Notes: generated by a model not told the origin, from the letters alone. A DNA stretch of 26,942 bases from REEB48 sp964355085 (GCA_964355085.1 CAYHBW010000007.1:1-26942), one strand, 5' to 3'. Shown: positions 14,510 through 22,923, counted from the first letter of the stretch. Numbers and translations: made by a program.

Positions 14510-14539
14510 ATTATCGGAATTTAAGCAAAGCAAATTTAT

Positions 14540-14568
14540 TTGACATGTATTAAGTTAAGTTGTATTAT
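14540..14568 (+). promoter_or_regulatory. Consensus sigma-70 promoter
   Basis: TTGACA (14540-14545), a 17-bp spacer and TATTAT (14563-14568). It is the best -35 in the window and serves a gene with a true leader and ribosome binding site. Confidence 0.85.
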
Positions 14569-14603
14569 TTATTCAGGATAATTTTGATAATTTAGGAGGT
14601 CAA

Positions 14604-14972
14604 ATGGCTGAAAATAAAGGTCCAGAAGAACTAATCGATTCCGGGAGTTTTAAGATGAATTCCGAGGATTACCACAAGATAGCGCCGTCGGTCATCAAGA
14701 ATTCTATCTATAAGGTTTATTCGGTGGCTACTCGAGTCGATGAAAATCCAGAAATAGTTACGGTAGAAATTTCATCGGTAACAGATGATTCCGAGGACAT
14801 CGAAATCAGTTTCAGTTTTGATCGGAGTCCAAGGCATGGAGCCGCTTTGCAGTTCGCCCTCGCGCATCTTTATTCCAATGGAAAGGAACTGGTGAGTGTC
14901 ACGCACACGGAAGTAATTGATGACACCAGGCATTTTTATGTAATCACCAAGGACAGCCCGAAGGCAGGGTAA
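14604..14972 (+). CDS. Unknown small cytoplasmic protein, likely highly expressed
   Basis: The family is not recognised. The 122-aa acidic protein has no signal peptide or membrane segment. Alternating strands (IYKVYSVATRVD, IVTVEISSVTDD, IEISFSFD, LVSVTHTEVIDD, HFYVITKD) and one central helix (HGAALQFALAHLYSNG) predict a compact alpha/beta fold. It has a consensus promoter (14540-14568), a leader of about 30 nt and a near-perfect Shine-Dalgarno AGGAGGT (14594-14600). These are unlike the leaderless genes around it and point to strong translation. A tight terminator follows the stop. It appears to be a single-gene transcript. Confidence 0.8.
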   Translation: MAENKGPEELIDSGSFKMNSEDYHKIAPSVIKNSIYKVYSVATRVDENPEIVTVEISSVTDDSEDIEISFSFDRSPRHGAALQFALAHLYSNGKELVSVTHTEVIDDTRHFYVITKDSPKAG

Positions 14973-14980
14973 GATTCTTC

Positions 14981-15010
14981 GCCGCCGGATGACATTCCGG
15001 CGGCTTTTTT
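14981..15010 (+). terminator. Intrinsic terminator
   Basis: GCCGCCGGA / TCCGGCGGC stem with a 6-nt loop and six T residues, directly after the unknown 122-aa gene. Confidence 0.92.
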
Positions 15011-15029
15011 ATTGTGATATAATAGTTGC

Positions 15030-16214
15030 ATGAACAAAAAACAATCATTAATTTCAGCAGTATCATTAATGGCTCTGTCCCTGGCTTTTACGGCCTCGGC
15101 TGCGGCGCTTAAGACGGGAGAAAAGTATAATTTGGCGGTCGGCGATTTCATCAAGGAGAATCTTTATGTCGGTTCCGCCGATATAAATGTCGCCGGAGAT
15201 GTTACGGGCGATCTGATGGCCGGAGGAGGGAATATCATGATCACCGGGCAGAATTACAAAGATGTCATGCTCGGGGGAGGTTCGATCAGCGTCCTCGGTC
15301 CGGTCGGCGATGATGTCCGCGCAATTGGAGGAAATCTGGTGTTCGGAAAATCGATCGGCGGAGATCTCACTGCGGTCGGAGGCAAAATACAGCTCCTGCC
15401 TGACGCGAAAGTCGGAGGAGAAATGATAGCGGTCGGCGGAATGATCACAGTCGACGGAACTGTCATGAAAGATCTGACCGTAGCCGGAGGCGAACTTATC
15501 ATAAACGGAAAGGTATCCGGGAATGTCCGCGTAAAAAATGTTGAAAAGCTGACTCTCGGCCCAACTGCCAGAATCACCGGGAATCTTGAATATGCTTCAG
15601 TCAATGACGCGGTCGTGGCTGAAGGAGCGGTCATCAGCGGGGAAGTTGTCCATAATCCTGCGCCGGACTGGGCCTCAAGAATGGAATCCGACAGAAAATG
15701 GATGAGAAAAGGCGACGGCGGACTTTTTGACTTACTCGGTTTTACTTTTGATCTCATGAAGCTAGCGGCATATCTGGCTGCGGTATTGCTTCTTGTGAGG
15801 TATTTCGGCGGTTATGCCCAGGCATCGGCGGAAAAGATCCGCGCTAATTTCTGGCCGGAAGCTTTGCGCGGATTTTTGACAAGCATGGCTGTTCCGGTAC
15901 TGATGTTCGTTATGGCGATCACGATTATCGGATTTTTGCCGGCTGTCCTGGTCGGCCTGCTGTTCGCCGGTCTGTGGATCTTGGCGAAATTGATGGCTTC
16001 AGTTTTTCTGGGCGCCTGGCTTTTCGGAAGATTCTCTAAAGAGAAGATGTTTGTCGTGAATTGGAAGAGCGCAGTTATCGGAACGCTTTGTTTCCTGGTT
16101 CTCAAGGAAATTCCGATTCTCGGCTGGATTCCTGCAGGATTTCTGATGTTGGCCGGTCTTGGCGAGCTTTCAAATCAAGTGTACGGAAAAGCCAGGGAAA
16201 TGCTGGCGAGATAA
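15030..16214 (+). CDS. Bactofilin-like beta-helix membrane protein
   Basis: The 394-aa protein has a signal peptide (about 1-25, ending near TASAAA), then a right-handed beta-helix of short repeats (about 30-210: VAGDVTGDLMAGGGNIMI, SIGGDLTAVGGKIQL, VMKDLTVAGGELIING) like polymer-forming bactofilins. It ends with three to four hydrophobic segments (about 240-262, 283-305, 308-335, 352-385). The signal sequence places the beta-helix outside the cytoplasmic membrane, unlike typical cytoplasmic bactofilins. A role in envelope shape or surface scaffolding is inferred. The extended -10 TGATATAAT (15015-15023) ends 6 nt before the ATG, so the message is leaderless. Confidence 0.8.
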   Translation: MNKKQSLISAVSLMALSLAFTASAAALKTGEKYNLAVGDFIKENLYVGSADINVAGDVTGDLMAGGGNIMITGQNYKDVMLGGGSISVLGPVGDDVRAIGGNLVFGKSIGGDLTAVGGKIQLLPDAKVGGEMIAVGGMITVDGTVMKDLTVAGGELIINGKVSGNVRVKNVEKLTLGPTARITGNLEYASVNDAVVAEGAVISGEVVHNPAPDWASRMESDRKWMRKGDGGLFDLLGFTFDLMKLAAYLAAVLLLVRYFGGYAQASAEKIRANFWPEALRGFLTSMAVPVLMFVMAITIIGFLPAVLVGLLFAGLWILAKLMASVFLGAWLFGRFSKEKMFVVNWKSAVIGTLCFLVLKEIPILGWIPAGFLMLAGLGELSNQVYGKAREMLAR

Positions 16215-16253
16215 GTAACTAGAAGTTAGAGTTAGAATCTAGTAGCTAGAAAT

Positions 16254-16284
16254 AAAAACAGCCCCGCATTGCGGGGCTGTTTTT
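16254..16284. terminator. Bidirectional terminator between convergent genes
   Basis: AAAAACAGCCCCGC (16254-16267), a 3-nt loop, then the complementary arm ending TTTTT. It is T-rich on both strands and serves the bactofilin-like gene and the 3D-domain gene. Confidence 0.93.
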
Positions 16285-16286
16285 AT

Positions 16287-16838
16287 TTACAAGATAATTA
16301 TTTCTGCGGTCCGAATACCGAAGTTCAATGCGTCCTGTCTTTCCGCAAACCAGATGTCCACCCTTTCGGTGTAACGTCTGTTCATGCGGTCATGAACCGT
16401 GAAAACCTTTTCTCCGAAGAGTTCCGGAATCCTGACTTTGGTTCCGAATGGAAGGAAATTCGCGGCGATCATTCCGTCGTAGACATGTCTTCCCGATGCA
16501 GCAATAAAAGGCGTGTCATCTGTCTGGTCTACGGTGGAGGAATACGCAGTCAAGGTTACTTTCTTGTTCTTAACTTCAGGTTTCTTTTCTTCTGCCGGCT
16601 TTTGAGCTACGGTCTTTGTTTGAACCTGCAGAGAGCTTGTGGAAAGCGCCTGACTGGATAATACACTGCTTAAGGCCTCTCCAATGAGGATATTCGGTCC
16701 TATAGGAGGGAGATTGAGCCCGGAACCCGGAATTGCAGTCATATTGACCGCAATGCTCAAAGCGAGGGCGTAATGCTTAGTCTCTGTGGGTAATGTATTC
16801 ATGGTGTTGGTAACAAAAATGCCCCCATTAGGAGACAT
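16287..16838 (-). CDS. 3D-domain cell-wall protein (MltA/RpfB-like double-psi barrel)
   Basis: The protein has about 183 residues. The C-terminal 90 residues are a 3D domain: VTLTAYSSTVDQTDDTPFIAASG, DGMIAANFLPFGTKVRIPELFG and VFTVHDRMNRRYTERVDIWF with the conserved Asp residues. The domain occurs in peptidoglycan lytic transglycosylases and resuscitation-type factors. An N-terminal hydrophobic stretch near HYALALSIAVNM may be a signal anchor, followed by a Ser/Gln/Lys-rich linker. An ATG at 16862 is in frame but overlaps the -10 box (TATATTAT, 16858-16851). The ATG at 16838 is therefore preferred; 16802 (MNTLPTETK) remains possible. It is probably a secreted or surface peptidoglycan-remodelling enzyme. 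Confidence 0.85.
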   Translation of the reverse strand: MSPNGGIFVTNTMNTLPTETKHYALALSIAVNMTAIPGSGLNLPPIGPNILIGEALSSVLSSQALSTSSLQVQTKTVAQKPAEEKKPEVKNKKVTLTAYSSTVDQTDDTPFIAASGRHVYDGMIAANFLPFGTKVRIPELFGEKVFTVHDRMNRRYTERVDIWFAERQDALNFGIRTAEIIIL

Positions 16839-16868
16839 CTCATTACCTATATAATATAGCATACATAC

Positions 16869-16894
16869 AGATTCCTGTCAAGGGACAGGAATCT
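16869..16894. repeat. Perfect 11-bp-stem hairpin
   Basis: AGATTCCTGTC / GACAGGAATCT with loop AAGG lies upstream of the 3D-domain gene. Beside it run words such as AAAAGTTAAAAGTCGAAAG (16900-16926), like those after metK and after the DoxX-like gene. The function is unknown. Confidence 0.6.
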
Positions 16895-16980
16895 AAGTTT
16901 AAAAGTTAAAAGTCGAAAGTTTAAAGTCGGGAAAGCCATATTAGGGGTCTAAAATAGAGCCAAAAACAGCAAAATTCCGA

Positions 16981-17217
16981 CTATATAAGCTCAAGCTTTT
17001 CCCCTCGGGAAAGACGCTTTATTTCCGCTTCGCGTTTCAAGGCCCGGCCTTTTGTGCCGTATTTTTCCGAGCGGACTATTTTCTTAGGCGGATGGGAACG
17101 GGTATAGCGCGCGCCGATTCCTTTTTTGTGCGCTTCAAAACGCCTGGCGAGGTCATTTGTGATGCCGGTATAGAGCGTGCCATCTTTGCATTTCAGGATA
17201 TAGACGAAGTAGGACAT
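16981..17217 (-). CDS. Stand-alone GIY-YIG nuclease-domain protein (UPF0213/YhbQ type)
   Basis: The 78-aa single-domain protein has FVYILKCKDGTLYTGITNDLARRFEAHKKGIGARYTRSHPP and KREAEIKRLSRGEKLELI, the GIY-YIG core with catalytic Tyr, Arg and Glu. Its length is normal for the YhbQ/UPF0213 group, which is widespread and probably acts in DNA structure processing; the cellular role is not settled. A TATTAT box (17229-17224) ends 6 nt before the ATG, so the message is leaderless. The protein is unrelated in context to the GIY-YIG fusion at 3934. Confidence 0.92.
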   Translation of the reverse strand: MSYFVYILKCKDGTLYTGITNDLARRFEAHKKGIGARYTRSHPPKKIVRSEKYGTKGRALKREAEIKRLSRGEKLELI

Positions 17218-17316
17218 ATATTTATAATACAGGAAGTCAGGAGATAGGAGGTCAGCTTATCAGGAGTTGCGGGAAGTGACTGGCGGGCGGTGAGTTTGTG
17301 TTAAAGTAGATACAAT

Positions 17317-18051
17317 ATGTCATCCTGGAAATTTTGGAAAAAAAGTGAAATCAAAAGGCCGGCAATGCTGGCTATCGTCCGACATGCCGAGTCGGAAAGA
17401 AACAAAGCGAAGATGGGCAGGACTTATTTTGCCGATGAATATGCCAGAAAAGACGTCAAAGGAATTCCGGACCATAATATCGCGCTGACTCCGCTCGGTG
17501 CGGAGCAGGCGAAAAAGACCGGCGTGGTACTGCGGGAGAGATTCGGGACTTTTGATTACGCCTACCACTCCGGGTATCTCCGTACCGAACAGACTTTGGA
17601 AAATATCCTGGCGGCTTGGCCGGAGGAAGAGCGGAAGAATATTAAAATACGCAGCAATCCGTTCATCCGCGAGCGGGATGCCGGCTATACTTACGAAATG
17701 ACTGAAGATGAAGCGGAGAGATATTTCCCATGGCTTCAGGATTATTGGAAAACTTTCGGAGGATTTTTCGGCCGGCCGGTCGGCGGCGAGAGTCTTGCCC
17801 AGGTCGCCGAGCGCGTTTATCTTTTCATTAATATGCTTTTTCGTGAGCGGATGGGGAAGAGAGTTCTGATAATAACCCACGGCGGAACGATCCGCGCTTT
17901 TCGTTTCCTTCTGGAGCACTGGAATTACGAAAGGGCATTGCGCTGGTCTGCGGGTGAAGAGCCAAAAAATTGCGGTCTCACGGTCTACGAATCCGACAAG
18001 GACGGACAGCATCTGGAACTCAAGGAATACAATACGATTTATTGGGGATAG
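17317..18051 (+). CDS. Histidine phosphatase superfamily protein (phosphoglycerate-mutase-like)
   Basis: The 244-aa protein has the catalytic RHAES (R22, H23) near the start, YHSGYLRTEQT with the second conserved Arg, an acid/base Glu in NPFIRERDAGY, and the late THGGTIRAF. These identify a branch-1 histidine phosphatase. The substrate cannot be assigned; phosphoglycerate mutase is one option, given the glycerate genes downstream. The Lys-rich N-terminal 14 residues are an extension. The extended -10 TGTTAAAGT (17299-17307) ends 9 nt before the ATG. Confidence 0.9.
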   Translation: MSSWKFWKKSEIKRPAMLAIVRHAESERNKAKMGRTYFADEYARKDVKGIPDHNIALTPLGAEQAKKTGVVLRERFGTFDYAYHSGYLRTEQTLENILAAWPEEERKNIKIRSNPFIRERDAGYTYEMTEDEAERYFPWLQDYWKTFGGFFGRPVGGESLAQVAERVYLFINMLFRERMGKRVLIITHGGTIRAFRFLLEHWNYERALRWSAGEEPKNCGLTVYESDKDGQHLELKEYNTIYWG

Positions 18052-18061
18052 TCGGCTGATT

Positions 18062-18086
18062 ACCGGTCTATTTTCGGCCGGTTTTT
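18062..18086 (+). terminator. Probable intrinsic terminator
   Basis: ACCGG / CCGGT stem followed by TTTTT just after the histidine phosphatase gene. The stem is short. Confidence 0.45.
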
Positions 18087-18126
18087 CGGATGGAATTTTC
18101 ATTTCAAATGTGTTATTCTATACATC

Positions 18127-19596
18127 ATGTCAAACACCGACGTCATAGTCAGATTCAAAGAAGTGTCTTTCGAGTTCGGACACAATAAACCGATTCTTAA
18201 TGAGGCGGATTTTTCCATCCGCCGGGGAGCGAAAATAACCCTGATGGGCCAGAACGGCGCGGGTAAATCCACGATCTTCAAGCTCATGACCGGAGAACTT
18301 AAGAATGATTCCGGAATGATAACCCTGGAAAAAGGACTGACTGTAGCGACCGGGCGGCAGGTCATTCCGCGCGATCAGCTAAAGCTGACCGTATTGGAAT
18401 TTTTTGAAAAGTGCTTTGACAGAAAAGTTTACGATATCGAGCCCCGGATAGACAATGTTCTGGAGGTAGTCAATTTGAAAGCTCCGTACGATAGGATTAT
18501 AGGATCTTTTTCCGGAGGACAGCAGGCAAGAATTCTTCTGGCCTCGGCTATTATTCAGGATCCGGATCTGCTTCTACTTGATGAGCCGACCAATAATCTT
18601 GATAAGGCCGGCATCGCGCATCTGACTAAGTTTCTTCAGGATTATAAAAAAACCTGCATCGTCATCTCCCATGACGCGGAATTTTTGAATGCTTTCGCGC
18701 AAGGGGTTCTTTATCTGGATATTTTCACCAAGAAAGTCGAGCAGTATGTCGGAAATTACTATGATTTGGTGAAAGAAATCAAAGAACGCATCGAGCGCGA
18801 GAGAATGAAGAATGTGAGATTGGAAAAAGATATCGCCAATCGTAAAGAGCAGGCGAATTTCTTCGCGCAAAAAGGCGGGCACATGCGCGATGTCGCCAGA
18901 AAAATGCGCGAGAAAATAGAGGAGCTGGAAGAAGAGACCGTGGATGTCCGCAAGGAAGACCGGACCATCAGGAATTTTTTCATCCAGTGCCAGGAGGGCC
19001 TGGAAAATCCGGTTCTGGAGCTGTCTTCGGTTTCCGTAATCAAAAATCATAAACCGGCTAATAAAAAAGTTAATGTCATCCTGAAAAAGAACGAGCATCT
19101 CCATCTGACCGGGCCGAACGGAATCGGTAAGACGACTTTGCTTGAAAAACTCGCCAGCGGACACGCCAAGGGAGAACATGTCGCCAAGGGCGTGAAGATC
19201 GGTTATTACCGCCAGGACTTTTCCACTTTGAATTTCGATGATACCGTCCATGCTTCCCTCGCCGAGGTTACAAAGGACAGTTTTGACATGGATATGACCG
19301 AAGAAAAACTCCGGTCGGTTGCCGCCGGATTTCTTCTCGATGAGCAGATTCTGCGTACGAAAGTCGGAAGTTTGTCCGAAGGCCAGAAAGGACTGGTGGC
19401 TTTCGCCCGTCTGGTTCTGCAGAAGCCGGGGCTTCTGATTCTCGATGAGCCGACCAATCACATAAATTTCCGCCATATTCCGGTCATTGCGCAGGCCTTG
19501 GATAAATATACTGGAACGATGATCCTGGTCAGTCACGTTCCTGAATTCGTAAGTCAGATCCGGATCGATAAGACCCTGGATCTTGAGCAACTCTGA
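18127..19596 (+). CDS. ABC-F family ATPase (translation/ribosome-associated)
   Basis: The 489-aa protein has two ATP-binding cassettes and no membrane segments. The first has Walker A GQNGAGKST (41-49), signature SGGQQ (129-133) and Walker B LLLLDEPTNNLD (D152). A charged coiled linker follows (about 215-290, rich in RKE), as in ABC-F proteins that reach into the ribosomal tRNA site. The second cassette has GPNGIGKTT (about 329-337), LSEGQKG and LLILDEPTNHINF. The second signature and D-loop are degenerate (SEGQ for SGGE/Q, INF for LD), as in some ABC-F members. The extended -10 TGTTATTCT (18111-18119) ends 7 nt before the ATG. The stop overlaps the next start (TGATG). Confidence 0.92.
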   Translation: MSNTDVIVRFKEVSFEFGHNKPILNEADFSIRRGAKITLMGQNGAGKSTIFKLMTGELKNDSGMITLEKGLTVATGRQVIPRDQLKLTVLEFFEKCFDRKVYDIEPRIDNVLEVVNLKAPYDRIIGSFSGGQQARILLASAIIQDPDLLLLDEPTNNLDKAGIAHLTKFLQDYKKTCIVISHDAEFLNAFAQGVLYLDIFTKKVEQYVGNYYDLVKEIKERIERERMKNVRLEKDIANRKEQANFFAQKGGHMRDVARKMREKIEELEEETVDVRKEDRTIRNFFIQCQEGLENPVLELSSVSVIKNHKPANKKVNVILKKNEHLHLTGPNGIGKTTLLEKLASGHAKGEHVAKGVKIGYYRQDFSTLNFDDTVHASLAEVTKDSFDMDMTEEKLRSVAAGFLLDEQILRTKVGSLSEGQKGLVAFARLVLQKPGLLILDEPTNHINFRHIPVIAQALDKYTGTMILVSHVPEFVSQIRIDKTLDLEQL

Positions 19597-20144
19597 TGAG
19601 CGGACTCGATTTTCTCAAAGCGACGCTGAAGGATTATAAAGTCGGCGCCATTACCGTCAGTTCGAAATACGTGGTCAAAAAGCTCATTGAGCAGCTTTTC
19701 CTTTCCGACCCGAAATATATCGTGGAGTACGGAGCCGGCGACGGAGTCGTCACAAAAGAGATCTTAAAAAATCTTCCGGCAGACGGGAAGCTGATCGCTT
19801 TCGAGATAAATGAAAATTTCATTCATGAACTCCGCAGGATAAAGGACGACCGGCTGGTCATATCGACTGACGATGTCATCGCCGCTTCCGGCGATCTCAA
19901 GAGGGCCGGACTGCCGAGAATCGACGCCGTCATTTCCGGAATTCCCTTCACTCTCATCAGTCCGAAGGATAGGGTGAGATTGATTGCGAATACCTGTTCC
20001 GCCCTCGGGAAAGAGGGAGTATTCCTTGTATACCAGTATTCGCCTCTGATATTTCCGATTTTGAAAAAATATTTCAGATCGATTGATATTTCATTCGAGC
20101 CGAGAAATTTTCTGCCGTATTTCATAATGAGGGCGGAAAAATAA
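19596..20144 (+). CDS. Class I SAM-dependent methyltransferase (PmtA/phospholipid-methyltransferase-like)
   Basis: The 182-aa Rossmann methyltransferase has motif I YIVEYGAGDGVVTKEIL, an acidic residue ending the second strand (IAFEINENF), STDDVI and a SGIPFTLI catalytic-loop region. The end, FEPRNFLPYFIMRAEK, resembles bacterial phosphatidylethanolamine N-methyltransferases and the KsgA superfamily. It lacks the C-terminal domain of KsgA and the NLPY motif, so rRNA dimethylation is unlikely. It overlaps the ABC-F stop by one base (translational coupling). Confidence 0.82.
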   Translation: MSGLDFLKATLKDYKVGAITVSSKYVVKKLIEQLFLSDPKYIVEYGAGDGVVTKEILKNLPADGKLIAFEINENFIHELRRIKDDRLVISTDDVIAASGDLKRAGLPRIDAVISGIPFTLISPKDRVRLIANTCSALGKEGVFLVYQYSPLIFPILKKYFRSIDISFEPRNFLPYFIMRAEK

Positions 20145-20157
20145 ATGATCATGATTT

Positions 20158-20733
20158 ATGGCAAGAACGATTGAGTCAGTCGCATTCGGCGGGGGATGCT
20201 TCTGGTGCACGGAAGCCGTTTTTTTGGAATTGAAAGGCGTGAGCGATGTGACTCCCGGATATGCCGGCGGAACCGCGCCAAACCCGTCGTATAAGCAGGT
20301 TTCCACGGGTAATACCGGATATGCGGAAGTCATCCGGATAGAATATGATCCGGAAATCATCCCGTTTACGAAGCTTTTGGAAGTATTTTTTGCGAGTCAT
20401 GATCCGACGACTTTGAACCGGCAGGGAAATGATGTCGGCACTCAATACCGTTCGGTTATTTTCTATGAAAATGAAATCCAGAAAGCCGAAGCGGAAAAAT
20501 ATCTGTATAAAATTACGGAATCCAAGAAATACGGCAGACCGATAGTGACGGAAATCTCAAGATTAGACAGATTTTATCCGGCCGAAGAATATCATAAAAG
20601 ATATTATGAAAATCATCCGGACGCTGGATATTCGGCTTATATGATTGCGCCTAAGGTGGAGAAGATCAGGAAAGAATTCAGGGAGCAGATAAAGGATGTC
20701 GCTGGCAGTCAGCAGCTGGAATCTGGAAACTGA
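20158..20733 (+). CDS. msrA: Peptide methionine-S-sulfoxide reductase A
   Basis: The 191-aa enzyme reduces methionine S-sulfoxide in proteins. It has AFGGGCFWCTEA (catalytic C14, second C17), GYAGG, GYAEVIRIEYDP, HDPTTLNRQGNDVGTQYRS and the late AEEYHKRYYENHP. The normal MsrA core ends near residue 180. The last ten residues (AGSQQLESGN) look like read-through of an intergenic repeat. No recycling Cys is seen near the C-terminus. The start is 13 nt after the methyltransferase stop, so both are probably in one operon with the ABC-F gene. Confidence 0.97.
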   Translation: MARTIESVAFGGGCFWCTEAVFLELKGVSDVTPGYAGGTAPNPSYKQVSTGNTGYAEVIRIEYDPEIIPFTKLLEVFFASHDPTTLNRQGNDVGTQYRSVIFYENEIQKAEAEKYLYKITESKKYGRPIVTEISRLDRFYPAEEYHKRYYENHPDAGYSAYMIAPKVEKIRKEFREQIKDVAGSQQLESGN

Positions 20734-20772
20734 AAGCAGAAAAATTCAAAGATTAAATTATAAATTTTAAAT

Positions 20773-20798
20773 AAAAAATCCCCGAAGGGGGATTTTTT
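20773..20798. terminator. Bidirectional terminator between msrA and the DEAD-box helicase
   Basis: AAAAAATCCCC-GAAG-GGGGATTTTTT is symmetrical, so it can stop transcription from both sides. The stop codon of the helicase lies in its T-run. Confidence 0.93.
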
Positions 20799-22074
20799 AC
20801 GGTCGATATCTTTGGCGGTGGCGGAATCCTTCGCGCTGATGAGTGGCTCCGAATTCGCGCTTTTTCCTGTTTTCGGAGAAAGATCTTTGCGGTCTTCCGT
20901 GGAATGGCCTGCGCTCCGGACGATTAGTGAAATCCTCCTTCGGAACATTCGGGAGGGTTTCCGGCATCTTTGCGACCGGGAGGGATTTCCTCAATAGTCT
21001 TTCAATCGTCCGCAAATCACCGCGCTGATCAGGCGTTGAAAAGGAGATGGCGTGTCCGGAAGCTCCGGCGCGGCCGGTGCGGCCGATACGGTGGATATAA
21101 TCATCGGCCTGTTGCGGAAGATCATAGTTGATGACCAGCTCGATGCCGGTAACGTCGATTCCGCGGGCGGCGATATCGGTCGCCACAAGGACGCGGTACT
21201 TGCCGGTCTTGAATCCTTCAAGCGCATCACGGCGTTGATTGAGGGAGCGATTGGAATGAAGTTCGTTGGAAGTATGCCCGGCCAGTTTTACGCTGCGGGC
21301 GACTTTTTTTGCCGAGAATTTCGTGCGGGTGAAAACAAGAATCGATCCTTTGTAGTCATAAAGGAGCTTGTGTAAAAGTGGGCCCTTCTGATCTTTTCCG
21401 ACAATGAAAACTTCCTGAGTGACATTGGTGGCGGCTGTGCCGGGCGGGACGACTTCAATCTGAACCGGAAGCTTCATGAAGTTGCGGGCAATCTGCATTA
21501 TCTGCGGAGGCATGGTTGCGGAAAAAAGCATGGTCTGGCGCTCGGCCGGAACATGGATGAGAATCTGTTTGAGTTGCGGGGCAAATCCCATATCGAGCAT
21601 GCGGTCGGCTTCGTCCAAAACGAGCATTCTTACTCCGGAAAGCGAAAGAGTTTTCTGCTGGAGATGGTCGATGGCGCGTCCCGGAGTGCAGATGACGATA
21701 TTCGGGCCTTGACGGAGTTCCGCCACCTGGCGTCCCATCGGAGATCCTCCGATAAGCAGGGCGGTTTTCACGCCGAAATCCTTCCCGATCAGCTGCAATG
21801 ATTCACGGACCTGGACTGCAAGTTCGCGGGTAGGCAGAACGATAAGGCCGAGGCCTTTATTCTGAAGCACGCGCTGGATCATCGGGATGCCGAAAGCCAG
21901 GGTTTTGCCTGTTCCGGTCTGGGCGATGCCGACGAGATCCTTGCCTTCGATGGCGGTCGGGATGGACTGTTCCTGAATCGGGGTCGGCTGCTCGAATTTA
22001 TTCTTAAAAAGCACCTCCAGGATGGCCGGGGCGATTCCAAGCTTTGTGAAGCCGTTCGGTTGATTAGTTTGCAT
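20797..22074 (-). CDS. DEAD-box RNA helicase (RhlE-like)
   Basis: The 425-aa protein has the full motif set: Q motif QPTPIQEQ, AQTGTGKT, PTRELA, TPGR, DEAD, SAT, VFTRTK, ATDIAARGID and HRIGRTGRAG. The C-terminal 55 residues are a basic Arg-rich tail (RPERRPFHGRPQRS ... REGFRHRQRYRP), which in RhlE/CsdA-type proteins binds RNA nonspecifically. The likely role is unwinding of structured mRNA or pre-ribosomal RNA. The extended -10 TGCTATTCT ends 7 nt before the ATG (leaderless), divergent from the LOG-family gene. Confidence 0.95.
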   Translation of the reverse strand: MQTNQPNGFTKLGIAPAILEVLFKNKFEQPTPIQEQSIPTAIEGKDLVGIAQTGTGKTLAFGIPMIQRVLQNKGLGLIVLPTRELAVQVRESLQLIGKDFGVKTALLIGGSPMGRQVAELRQGPNIVICTPGRAIDHLQQKTLSLSGVRMLVLDEADRMLDMGFAPQLKQILIHVPAERQTMLFSATMPPQIMQIARNFMKLPVQIEVVPPGTAATNVTQEVFIVGKDQKGPLLHKLLYDYKGSILVFTRTKFSAKKVARSVKLAGHTSNELHSNRSLNQRRDALEGFKTGKYRVLVATDIAARGIDVTGIELVINYDLPQQADDYIHRIGRTGRAGASGHAISFSTPDQRGDLRTIERLLRKSLPVAKMPETLPNVPKEDFTNRPERRPFHGRPQRSFSENRKKREFGATHQREGFRHRQRYRP

Positions 22075-22197
22075 ATTTGACAGAATAGCAGAGTTATAGG
22101 GAAATTACCAGTTTCCGCCGGTCTGCGGATTTCTTTAAATATCCCTCATAGTTTATAATTGAAATAGAAGTAAAATTAATAAAATCAAATAATTTTC

Positions 22198-22923
22198 ATG
22201 AGTAATGACAGAAATATCCATACGGACGGAATGAATGTTCCGGCAAAGGAGCTGCCGGAATTCCACCGGCATAAGAATGACTGGCGTTCGTCATTTCATT
22301 GGCGGGTTTTCCGAATCATGGCGGAATTCGTGGACGGATTCCAGTTTTTGGCGGATTTCAAAAAAACCGTGACTATTTTCGGTTCGGCAAGACCGGTTGA
22401 AAGCGATCATTGGTATAAGGAAGCGCAGAAATTGGGAAAGCTTCTGTCGCAGGCGGGATTTTCGGTGATCACAGGAGGCGGACCGGGAATCATGGAAGCG
22501 GCCAATCGCGGCGCAGTCGATGGCAAGAAAGGGGATTCAATCGGGTTGAATATTCAACTGCCGTATGAACAGCGCGTCAATCCGTACGTCAAAAAAGCCA
22601 TTGGTTTCTACTATTTCTTCACCAGAAAGGTGATGCTCTCGTATTCGGCCCAGGCCTACGTATATTTTCCGGGAGGATTCGGAACTCTTGATGAGATGTC
22701 CGAGATTCTGACTCTCATACAGACGCACAAGATACACGATAAGATACCGGTGATTCTTGTGGGTAAGGACTTCTGGGGAGAGTTGGATAATTTTTTCAGG
22801 AATAAGATGCTGAAAAAATATCATGCGATAGACGGGGATGACTTGAATCTTTATACGATAGTTGAAACAGCTGAAGAGGCGTTCGATCTGGTCAAGAAAT
22901 CAAAGGAGCGTCCGGCGCATTGA
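22198..22923 (+). CDS. LOG-family nucleotide 5'-monophosphate phosphoribohydrolase
   Basis: The 241-aa protein has VTIFGSARP, VITGGGPGIMEAANRGA (from about 90) and VYFPGGFGTLDEMSE (PGGxGTxxE, 158-166), with R143 and K144 in FFTRKVML. The family (TIGR00730) cleaves nucleoside monophosphates to base and ribose 5-phosphate; in plants and some bacteria this yields cytokinins. The N-terminal 55 residues are an extension. A TATAAT box lies at 22154-22159 with a leader of about 30 nt. There is no clear Shine-Dalgarno. Confidence 0.93.
   Translation: MSNDRNIHTDGMNVPAKELPEFHRHKNDWRSSFHWRVFRIMAEFVDGFQFLADFKKTVTIFGSARPVESDHWYKEAQKLGKLLSQAGFSVITGGGPGIMEAANRGAVDGKKGDSIGLNIQLPYEQRVNPYVKKAIGFYYFFTRKVMLSYSAQAYVYFPGGFGTLDEMSEILTLIQTHKIHDKIPVILVGKDFWGELDNFFRNKMLKKYHAIDGDDLNLYTIVETAEEAFDLVKKSKERPAH

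Noticed and set aside
16981..17217. Homing endonuclease within an intron
   Set aside because: The protein is a complete stand-alone UPF0213-type domain with its own promoter, and no split host gene is seen.
18574..19590. Long open frame on the minus strand opposite the ABC-F gene
   Set aside because: It lies wholly antisense to a gene with all family motifs, has no recognisable domain and shows a composition expected from the reverse reading of that gene.
19596..20144. Assignment of the methyltransferase as KsgA
   Set aside because: It is too short, lacks the C-terminal domain and has SGIPF instead of the NLPY-type motif.
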